A stretch of 7,148 bases of DNA from Pirellulaceae bacterium (GTDB lineage: Bacteria > Planctomycetota > Planctomycetia > Pirellulales > Pirellulaceae), in assembly GCA_013002105.1 (NCBI GenBank), contig JABDKS010000453.1, positions 1 to 7,148 of the forward strand, in the 5' to 3' direction. The notes beneath the pieces are model-generated. The model made no database searches. It saw only the letters and a program-made list of their open reading frames with translations, and was not told where the DNA came from. Shown here piece after piece: positions 1 to 6,602 of this stretch (position 1 is the first letter of the stretch; the number at the start of each line of letters is the position of its first letter). Made by a program: the position numbers and the translations under genes.

Positions 1-3000
1 CTTGCTGACGATAGGTCGTAACTAATGTCCTCGCCATCGTCGTCGGTGACCATGATGTCGCCTGATTCGTCGTCATCACTACGTTTGGTCGAGAAAAAGT
101 TGGTGGGTGGCAGCTGCATTTGATCGCCCACGACGATGACCTGCTTTCCCCGGCACAACGCTGGGACGGCGTCTTCGAGTGTTACTTGGCTGGCTTCGTC
201 AAAAATCACCACATCGACCTCGCTAGTCAGCGGCAATGTGTCCGAAACGCTGAGCGGACTCATTAACCACACAGGTTTCAGGTCAACAATGACGCGTCGA
301 CTATCACCAGATAGGAGCGAGCGGATCGGCTTGTAACGCATCTGTTTTCCGAACTCGTGCTCAAGCTCTCGACGACCCTTCTTGTAACCTCGGCGTAGAT
401 TACGTTCTTCACGAGACGTCGGCGTCGGGTCTTCCGAGTCGGCAACGTGTCGTCGGAATCGGGAGCCGATGTTTGCGAGTATTTGGTCACTATTAGACGC
501 GAGCCACTGGTCATACAGTTGCGATAGACGCGCGGCGTGCGCTGCACGAGTGCCACCGGAGAATGATTCAGCGGCGGGATGACGACTTAGCTCCTGGCGG
601 TATGTGTGATCGACAATCGCGGCCTCCAACTCTTGGGGTCGCAAGGGCAGACGGCGGATCGCCCAGGAAAGCCTTTCGGGCATCTGATCGATCGATTCCA
701 GCACGGTTAGAAACCGGGGAAGCTGTTGCAGTGAGGCATCGATTTCATCCAGCCGCAGGAGCAGTTCTGGCAAGTCCAACTCGGACCACGAATCACTGAT
801 GTCGCTGAGCGAATCGCACATGCTGTCGAGCATCGGTTGTGTTTCGACAATTCGCCGCAGCGATTCCGCAGGATGGGACGAATCCATGATCGGGCGATGA
901 ACCAGCTGACGCAATTGATCGTTGCCGGTAAATGCTCGCATCACTCGATGGATTCGCAACGGCCACTGCAGCGGATCCTCCTGCATGTCATATTCTTGTT
1001 TCAGCTCCTGTGCAAACCGCTCGGCGACAGCAGTCTTGTCATGTTCGTCCTGTAGCTGTTGCAACACCCGGACCCAGTCAGGTGGAACCTGGTGCGCATT
1101 GAAGTTGTAACAGCGACGCAAGGTGCCGCGAAGTCGCCACCAACTGGGATTCACGAAATTCGTTAGGCGTCCGTTGAGGGTCTGCGCCAACTGAAGTGCG
1201 GATTGTGTGTCTTGCGGCGATAATTTTTCGATCCAATGTTTGTTCTTCGCGGCAGCTTGCAACGCTACGTCATGAAGACGATGCAACTTGCGAACCCGTT
1301 TGTTCAATTCAGGAGCGACCTGGTTGCCGACCTCTAGCGTTACCATCAAGTTTGCGCTCGCTAGCGGTCCCACCGCATCGGCATACTCGATGATCTCGCG
1401 GACCTGTTCGACAGAGGACCATGCTTGCTGCGACAATCCTGATTCATCGAATCGTTGTTTGATGGCGAGCAGAGATCGTTTGGCAGCGGCGATCTTTGAC
1501 CGCGCTGTCGCGAGTGGTTGCTGTTGGTGAATGATATCAGGACGCAGGATCGCGAGCGGGTGTTCGGCGACGATGCCGTCCGGGCCAATCACTCTCATCT
1601 TTTCGCCAACCGCCGCAACGTGCGGAAGTCCAGCGATCCATTGGGAATAGTCCGGTAACTTTTCGGCTTGTAATGGTGATAACTCAGGGCGATGTTCGCG
1701 AAGCTCCAGGCACCGATCGAGTAACTGCGCCAGCGAAACTCCCGGGCGATCGAGTGGGTCATTCATCAACGTGTTGATCTGTTCCAAATGCGACAACTCT
1801 GACCGCAGCTCGCTTTGTAATTTCTCTCTTTCTGCTCGGTCGAGTCGACTCTTGCCGGTTGAAAAACTTTCGTACGTCGCCTTCAGATCGGCGATTAATT
1901 CTTTCTTGTCGGTTTGCGCGTCGTGGATCAGGCAGCTGACCGGCCCCAATCCGATGGCTTTCAGTCGAGCAAACACCACATCGATCGCCGCGCGTTTCTC
2001 GCAAACAAAAAGCACCCGTTTGTCCTGCGCGACAAAGTCAGCGATCAGGTTCGTGATCGTTTGTGACTTACCGGTTCCTGGTGGTCCCTGGACGATATAG
2101 TTGCTGCCACTGCGGGCTTCGGCGATTGCCGAGCCCTGAGTTGGATCGCAAGCAACGACATCAAAACGGTCCGTGATCGACAGTTCTTGTGGGATTTGTC
2201 TGGCGATTGCCTGTGGCTTGGACGAAAACAATGCCTCGAACGCCTCATTGTCGATCGGCGAATCAATCATCGAATCGTAGTCACGCACCAGTGACATGCG
2301 GCGGTATTTGAACGATGCCAGAGTGATATTGCAGAGGTCGATCTGCCAGTGAAACGGGTTGCCCGTTCCACCCTCTTTCCAGCGATAGAATGTCTTTTCT
2401 GGCGGCGAATCATTGGCATCGGGCGTGATGTGGTGTCGACGCGGCGGCGGTTGCCGGCGAGTCATCGATTCCAAACGCGACTGTGGCGGTCGGATTCTGG
2501 TATCAAAGATGCGAATGCCCAATGGATGGTAATTTGCCGGGTCATAGCTGTATTGCAGGTCGCCGAAATGTCGCACGCCGCGGCCACTGACGCGGGCCCG
2601 TTTTTTGTACAGTTGCAGTCGTTTCTGTGCTTTGGATCGAATCAGATCGATTTGTGGTCGATCGACGATTTCCAGTTCGATCGAGTTGTCACTTTCGGCG
2701 ATTCTGTTTTTCAATGATTCCGCCAAATCGGCAATCGCACCGGCTTGCAGCGAGATTTTTTCGGGCAACTCGATCGCGTAGAGCTGATTCATCAGGTGGC
2801 GCAGGACGGGATTCACTTCGGCCTCCCCATCCACGGCCTCAAGAAGATACTTGTCCTTGACGCCCTTTTTCTTCTTTAAGGAAACGTTGACCAAGACGAG
2901 CGGCGAGTTGTAGTGTTCCGGCGGCGAGGCTTTGACGTTGGCCCAATTCAGGAAAGCCATTGCCAAGCGTAGTCCTCCGAATCCAAATTCAGCGCGTTCG

Positions 3001-4052
3001 CGGCGATCATCCGCGATGATGCGATCCAACACACTTGGCGCGTACAGAACCTCTTGGGCATTGATGTAGCTCGATAGCGAAATCGACTTTCCGCTACCGA
3101 GTCGTTCCACAAAACGGTCGTCAGCGATCAGTAGTTTGTCCAATTCGATTTTGGCCGGATCCAATGACAGCGGCACGGAGGCTTGTGTCACGTTGATGGT
3201 GGCCATGGTGGGCGCAAAATGCAGCAGACGGTTTCGTCGTGTGATCTCGAAAAGCCGCTCTCGCAATCGCCGAAGGATCAGTTCCGATTTCGATTGCGCC
3301 GAAGCCGCTGTGTCAGCAATCAGTTCGGGATCGAAGCCAACCGTCGCAGCGACATCGCGATAGTTTTGCAGCGTCGTGACGAGGGCGTTCAGATCCTGAA
3401 CACGTTTTTGACGTGTTAGTTCGGTCATCCGAAAGATCACTTGGGCGACAACCGGATGCAGGTCCGCTTTTAGATGAAAGAGGTTGTTGCGATGCAGGAC
3501 AAATCGTTGAACATCGTCGATGTCGCGGAAGTCCAAGCCGCAAGCGAGGCTGGCAAGGAGCTGTCCGATGCAAAAAATATCGGTCAGCGGATCGTGGTGT
3601 CCCAGTTGATGTTCCCAAGACAAATAGCCGTTCAAATAAACCGGCCGAGTGACGTCGTGGTCTGCTTGTGCTACACGCAGACTTTTCGTGTTGTCGATTC
3701 CTCTGAGCTGCTCGGTTGCTGTCAGCAGGTCGGTCTCATCGGTAATGTGAGACACGACGTCCAGTGTCGTGGCGTTTTGTTTTTCGCAGTTGGCAATCTT
3801 TTGATTCTCGCGGCGAATGGGCTGTTGGTCGGCGAGTGTAAAAAAGATGCGCCCCGAGTCGACGTGAAGTCGGTTGAGACCTTCTAGTGGGGCGACGAGG
3901 TCAACAGCATGGGCTGCGACAGCTTGTTGCGATAACGAGACGATCGCGGCAAGGACATCATCTGTGGGTAACCCACCATGGGTGACCGCAAGTGCAATCA
4001 ATGCATCGATGTTTTGATCGGTCGCGGTGTGGGGGGAGTCGTCGACTGTCAT
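1..4052 (-). CDS. Kinase-like/DUF4011/superfamily 1 helicase, C-terminus off the window
   Basis: I translated this frame throughout: it has no stop from the ATG at 4052 to the window edge, giving 1350 complete codons, and it continues past position 1. Residues about 35-230 look like a degenerate protein-kinase C-lobe, with SWEHQ (145-149, APE-like), DIFCIG (158-163, helix-F-like) and RQKR near 214-217; no HRD or DFG is visible. DUF4011-like sequence follows, with the signature RRNRLLHF at 272-279. The helicase core has Walker A GPPGTGKS (656-663), motif Ia VLFVCEKRAA (680-689), motif II DEASQ (1285-1289) and motif III GDQMQLPP (1309-1316), all typical of Upf1-like COG1112 helicases. About 620 residues separate motifs I and II, including a likely coiled coil near 736-760. 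Motifs IV-VI and any nuclease or DUF3320-type C-terminus lie outside. The start overlaps the peptidase stop by 4 bp. Helicase ATPase activity is well supported; the nucleic-acid substrate and a defence role are inference. Confidence 0.93.
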   Translation of the reverse strand, partial: MTVDDSPHTATDQNIDALIALAVTHGGLPTDDVLAAIVSLSQQAVAAHAVDLVAPLEGLNRLHVDSGRIFFTLADQQPIRRENQKIANCEKQNATTLDVVSHITDETDLLTATEQLRGIDNTKSLRVAQADHDVTRPVYLNGYLSWEHQLGHHDPLTDIFCIGQLLASLACGLDFRDIDDVQRFVLHRNNLFHLKADLHPVVAQVIFRMTELTRQKRVQDLNALVTTLQNYRDVAATVGFDPELIADTAASAQSKSELILRRLRERLFEITRRNRLLHFAPTMATINVTQASVPLSLDPAKIELDKLLIADDRFVERLGSGKSISLSSYINAQEVLYAPSVLDRIIADDRRERAEFGFGGLRLAMAFLNWANVKASPPEHYNSPLVLVNVSLKKKKGVKDKYLLEAVDGEAEVNPVLRHLMNQLYAIELPEKISLQAGAIADLAESLKNRIAESDNSIELEIVDRPQIDLIRSKAQKRLQLYKKRARVSGRGVRHFGDLQYSYDPANYHPLGIRIFDTRIRPPQSRLESMTRRQPPPRRHHITPDANDSPPEKTFYRWKEGGTGNPFHWQIDLCNITLASFKYRRMSLVRDYDSMIDSPIDNEAFEALFSSKPQAIARQIPQELSITDRFDVVACDPTQGSAIAEARSGSNYIVQGPPGTGKSQTITNLIADFVAQDKRVLFVCEKRAAIDVVFARLKAIGLGPVSCLIHDAQTDKKELIADLKATYESFSTGKSRLDRAEREKLQSELRSELSHLEQINTLMNDPLDRPGVSLAQLLDRCLELREHRPELSPLQAEKLPDYSQWIAGLPHVAAVGEKMRVIGPDGIVAEHPLAILRPDIIHQQQPLATARSKIAAAKRSLLAIKQRFDESGLSQQAWSSVEQVREIIEYADAVGPLASANLMVTLEVGNQVAPELNKRVRKLHRLHDVALQAAAKNKHWIEKLSPQDTQSALQLAQTLNGRLTNFVNPSWWRLRGTLRRCYNFNAHQVPPDWVRVLQQLQDEHDKTAVAERFAQELKQEYDMQEDPLQWPLRIHRVMRAFTGNDQLRQLVHRPIMDSSHPAESLRRIVETQPMLDSMCDSLSDISDSWSELDLPELLLRLDEIDASLQQLPRFLTVLESIDQMPERLSWAIRRLPLRPQELEAAIVDHTYRQELSRHPAAESFSGGTRAAHAARLSQLYDQWLASNSDQILANIGSRFRRHVADSEDPTPTSREERNLRRGYKKGRRELEHEFGKQMRYKPIRSLLSGDSRRVIVDLKPVWLMSPLSVSDTLPLTSEVDVVIFDEASQVTLEDAVPALCRGKQVIVVGDQMQLPPTNFFSTKRSDDDESGDIMVTDDDGEDISYDLSSA

Positions 4053-4061
4053 TCTGCTCCC
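4049..4061 (-). promoter_or_regulatory. Translational coupling site with internal ribosome-binding site
   Basis: The peptidase ends with TGA at 4051-4049 and the helicase begins with ATG at 4052-4050, giving an ATGA overlap. A Shine-Dalgarno-like GGGAG at 4061-4057, inside the last peptidase codons, sits 4 nt before the helicase ATG. This fixes the helicase start and implies a single transcript. Confidence 0.8.
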
Positions 4062-5263
4062 GCCTGTTCCAGCATTTCACGCTTGTTCTGATTGAGGTCG
4101 CGGAGTTGCTTGACGCGAAGTCGAAGTTCTTTTTTGGCTAGATCATGAAATTTCTCTACTAGCGAGAATCGCTCGGCGAGATCCATCGCAACGGCTAGCG
4201 GCAGGTTTTCGTGGTCACGATCGGTGGTGGCAAAGTCAAGCAGGATGTAAGCGACGTAATCCTGGATTGACGCATCGCTGAGGGCTACTTCCTCGGCAAG
4301 GTTGGCAAGCTGTTCTTGTGTCCATTCGGACGGCTCGTAATCGTCAAAAAAAAGCTTGGCATGGGCAATCGCCGCGTCGGTTCGCAGCCAGCGATGTTGG
4401 AACACGCAATCTAAAATCTTGCGAGTCATTGTTGCAAGGTTTGCTTGTGAAAGCAGGTCAAGCGCATCCAGTTTTGGTTGACCTTGAATCATCGCCGCGA
4501 TGGCTTGGTCGGCGTCGGGAACTTGATCTGCCCACAGTTGCAACGCTCTGGCACGTATGAACAATTCGGGGTGGGTTGCATCTTCGGACGCGTTGTCGTT
4601 TGACGAAAGAATTTCCGCGGCTTGTTGTAGATAGGCGGACCCGTCCACATCGCTTGACTGCGTACCGATTTTTAACAATGACGAAATCACGACGATTGGA
4701 TCAGAGACAACATTCTGAGCGACGCGATCACAGAAGACTTCGGAATACAACCTTGCTAGACGTGACGATTCCAGGTGCGTGCTGTCGACCGATGAGTCGT
4801 CGGTCAATGCATCGAGCAGCCGAAACGTGATGCGGTATTTGCCATCATCGATCTGCCAAAGGAGAAAATGGCCCAGTTCGTGGGCCAACACCGCGGTCAG
4901 TTCGGAGTCGCCCAGTTCTCTCAGGAGCGGGCCTTCGAATAGCAGATGTGCGTGAGCGGGTAGCGGAACGGCTGCCGCATTCCAGTTGATCGGATTTTGA
5001 AGTTGATAGAGCGTCACGGGGACATTCAGATGCAGCTTGTCGACGACCTGATCTGCCAGATCATAGACGCGTCGATTCGATTCACGGTCCAGCCGGATCG
5101 TCGTGCGAAGTAAATCGAGCCGAATCGCTTCGATGTCTTGATGGGCAAAGTCCTCCGAAGCAGCCCATTGCCACGCATCAGGCATCGTTTTTTGCAAATG
5201 TTCAGCGATCTCCGTCAGGAACGGCGGAATCGCTGTCGAATCGTCCTGATCGGTTGATGTCAA
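4049..5263 (-). CDS. M48-like zinc metallopeptidase, soluble
   Basis: This 404-residue protein carries the gluzincin signature HELGH at residues 128-132 (bases 4868-4882), preceded by LTAVLA as in M48 peptidases. A likely third zinc ligand, Glu175, lies in SEVFCDR, with Asp179 four residues on, as in the M48 ExxxD pattern. HPELFIRAR (from about 231) resembles the HP...R segment that follows in that family. I see no signal peptide or membrane helix, unlike HtpX, so it is probably cytoplasmic; the last 30 residues look helical and charged. I chose the TTG at 5263 because AGGTAG lies 7 nt upstream. The frame stays open to a TTG at 5332, but that start has no ribosome site and would put the initiation codon inside a palindrome. 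The first ATG would remove a plausible N-terminus. It is translationally coupled to the helicase gene. The substrate is unknown; a partner or host protein is inference. Confidence 0.85.
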   Translation of the reverse strand: MTSTDQDDSTAIPPFLTEIAEHLQKTMPDAWQWAASEDFAHQDIEAIRLDLLRTTIRLDRESNRRVYDLADQVVDKLHLNVPVTLYQLQNPINWNAAAVPLPAHAHLLFEGPLLRELGDSELTAVLAHELGHFLLWQIDDGKYRITFRLLDALTDDSSVDSTHLESSRLARLYSEVFCDRVAQNVVSDPIVVISSLLKIGTQSSDVDGSAYLQQAAEILSSNDNASEDATHPELFIRARALQLWADQVPDADQAIAAMIQGQPKLDALDLLSQANLATMTRKILDCVFQHRWLRTDAAIAHAKLFFDDYEPSEWTQEQLANLAEEVALSDASIQDYVAYILLDFATTDRDHENLPLAVAMDLAERFSLVEKFHDLAKKELRLRVKQLRDLNQNKREMLEQAGAE

Positions 5264-5270
5264 AGCAGTT

Positions 5271-5276
5271 CTACCT
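5271..5276 (-). promoter_or_regulatory. Ribosome-binding site deciding the peptidase start
   Basis: AGGTAG on the minus strand lies 7 nt before the TTG at 5263. Neither the upstream TTG at 5332 nor the first in-frame ATG at 5185 has a comparable site, so this one decides the start. TTG starts are less common than ATG, so the call is moderate. Confidence 0.5.
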
Positions 5277-5314
5277 ATCGTCAACGCAGGTTGATTGACG
5301 ATGGTCCAGCACGG

Positions 5315-5370
5315 TCCATTGCAATACAGCAATCGCGATTGCGACGATCGATGGTGGTCGGTGCAATGGA
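5315..5370. repeat. Nested palindromes upstream of the peptidase gene
   Basis: A perfect 14-bp palindrome, GCAATCGCGATTGC, occupies 5329-5342. It is enclosed by a 9-bp perfect inverted repeat, TCCATTGCA at 5315-5323 and TGCAATGGA at 5362-5370. The structure lies between the zinc-ribbon gene stop (5411) and the peptidase start (5263). It could be an operator or an RNA structure in the leader. No U-run follows it, so it does not look like an intrinsic terminator. Outside it, the 5264-5410 gap shows only the ribosome site. Confidence 0.5.
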
Positions 5371-5410
5371 TGGATCCCGTAGAACACGTCGCGTTTGTTT
5401 CCTTGACCGG

Positions 5411-6439
5411 CTACTGAATCTTCAGCGACTCGAAGAACTGTTCGGGTTTATCAAGTTCGCGTTCGTTCGGCCGTGCCGCTCGAGTGCCACCGACCAGGTC
5501 TTTGATTTTAGAGTAGGGCGAGTAGGCCGTTAGAACGAGCTTGCCATCTTTGATAAAAATCTCGACTTCGGAACCTTTAGCGGCGCTCGCCCCGGAGGTA
5601 ATCGTGCCGGCATAGCCTTTGACACCGCTGCGGGTGACCGGTTTTCGATTGGACATCGAGATTTTCATGTTCTCGACAAGCAGATCGAGCGTCGGTTTGC
5701 TGCCGTCGGGCATGTTGGGCAATTGAGATACCGCAATGGAGTACTCCGATCCTGATTCGGCACGTTTGAATGCACGTTCCTTGATCACAACGCCGAACCC
5801 TTGGTTCTGAGTCTTGGTGCGATCGTTCCCTTTGCCCGGCATATTCAACGTGCAGCCTTCGAAGGTGATTGTCTGCCAGCCGCTGTGTTTGGGGCCGAGG
5901 ACTCCGGTCGCGACCAGTGCCACGCCACCACCACAAAGCAGCAAACCGACCAGCGCGACGCCACCGAGAATGCCAAGCACTTTGGTCGTTGCGCTGGACC
6001 CACCAGTACCCTTCTTATTCTTCGGTTTAGCCGGCTTCTTTTGCTTCTTGGACTTTTTTGCCGCAGGCTTGGGCGGTGCGGAACGGTAGGCGGGAACGCC
6101 ACCGGCACCGGCGGCGGGAAACCCGCCGGCGGGCAAACCGGGGAGATTGGAAAAGGGATCGTCCGCCGGCGCGGTTGGTTGCGGTGCTGGACGCTGTGAA
6201 GGCGGACGTTGCGCTGCGGGTTTCTGTGCAGCAGGGTTCTGCGCTGGGGGTCGTTGCGCAGCGGGTGGATTGGACGCCGATTGTGGCTTGGCACCGCCGG
6301 GTGTCGTCGGCTTGGCAGTGGCGGCGGCCGGGACCATCAATACTTTGCTGCATTTTGGGCACGTGACCTTCACCTTGCCGGCGGCGTTAATTTTCAGCTG
6401 TGTTTTGCAGCCGGGACAGGTGACGAGTCTTGAACTCAT
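5411..6439 (-). CDS. Zinc-ribbon, single-pass membrane protein with Pro/Ala-rich linker
   Basis: The 342-residue product begins with a small zinc ribbon: Cys8/Cys11 (CPGC) and Cys27/Cys30 (CPKC), in the style of MJ0042-type N-terminal ribbons. Residues about 38-125 form a low-complexity linker rich in Pro, Ala and Gln, with repeated AAQ-(R/K/N)-P units at 60-88. A Lys-rich block (about 128-143) precedes one hydrophobic helix at about 154-180. The remaining 160 residues, starting near SGWQTITFEG, form a globular domain I do not recognise. The positive block before the helix favours the N-terminal ribbon being cytoplasmic and the C-terminal domain outside. The start is well placed: GAGG lies 5 nt before ATG 6439. 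The gene ends 147 bp before the peptidase start, so a shared transcript is possible but not shown. The function is unknown; this architecture is typical of planctomycete proteins of uncharacterised role. Confidence 0.88.
   Translation of the reverse strand: MSSRLVTCPGCKTQLKINAAGKVKVTCPKCSKVLMVPAAATAKPTTPGGAKPQSASNPPAAQRPPAQNPAAQKPAAQRPPSQRPAPQPTAPADDPFSNLPGLPAGGFPAAGAGGVPAYRSAPPKPAAKKSKKQKKPAKPKNKKGTGGSSATTKVLGILGGVALVGLLLCGGGVALVATGVLGPKHSGWQTITFEGCTLNMPGKGNDRTKTQNQGFGVVIKERAFKRAESGSEYSIAVSQLPNMPDGSKPTLDLLVENMKISMSNRKPVTRSGVKGYAGTITSGASAAKGSEVEIFIKDGKLVLTAYSPYSKIKDLVGGTRAARPNERELDKPEQFFESLKIQ
6176..6262 (-). repeat. Imperfect short tandem repeats coding the Pro/Ala/Gln linker
   Basis: Residues 60-88 of the zinc-ribbon protein repeat units such as AAQRPPAQNPAAQKPAAQRP. 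The DNA repeats imperfectly as well (gcgctg, gtgcag and cgttgcgc motifs on the plus strand). Such tracts can change length by slippage. The linker is probably disordered. Confidence 0.6.
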
Positions 6440-6444
6440 GGAAA

Positions 6445-6448
6445 CCTC
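6445..6448 (-). promoter_or_regulatory. Ribosome-binding site of the zinc-ribbon gene
   Basis: GAGG (context TGAGGT) lies 5 nt upstream of ATG 6439 and supports that start. Confidence 0.6.
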
Positions 6449-6530
6449 AGGTCGATCGCAGGGGAAATCGCTGCGACATTCAATGGACGGTTGTGATGTT
6501 GGATTCGTTTGTTGACGACCACTTCGGTTC

Positions 6531-6557
6531 TTTATACGAACGATCGATGTGTGTCAC
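6531..6557 (-). promoter_or_regulatory. Possible sigma-70-type promoter for the zinc-ribbon gene
   Basis: On the minus strand GTGACA (6557-6552) and TATAAA (6536-6531) resemble -35 and -10 boxes, about 90 nt before ATG 6439. The spacer is only 15 bp, shorter than the usual 16-18, so this is weak. The rest of the 6440-6602 intergenic stretch shows nothing else I can name. Confidence 0.2.
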
Positions 6558-6602
6558 CGGACCAATGCCCGCTTGATTGACGTTATAGCAAGAGCGGTAT
6601 GA

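Noticed and set aside
136..3887. Many plus-strand open frames of 60-140 codons across this region
   Set aside because: They overlie the minus-strand helicase frame, which is open over more than 4 kb and carries ordered conserved motifs. None of the plus-strand products shows a recognisable domain.
5264..5332. Upstream TTG start at 5332 for the peptidase
   Set aside because: It has no Shine-Dalgarno sequence and lies inside the 14-bp palindrome, and the added residues show no family character. TTG 5263 has AGGTAG 7 nt upstream.
5577..6515. Overlapping frames on both strands within and around the zinc-ribbon gene
   Set aside because: They are by-products of the GC-rich Pro/Ala linker. Only the 6439-5411 frame has a zinc ribbon, a membrane helix and a good ribosome site.
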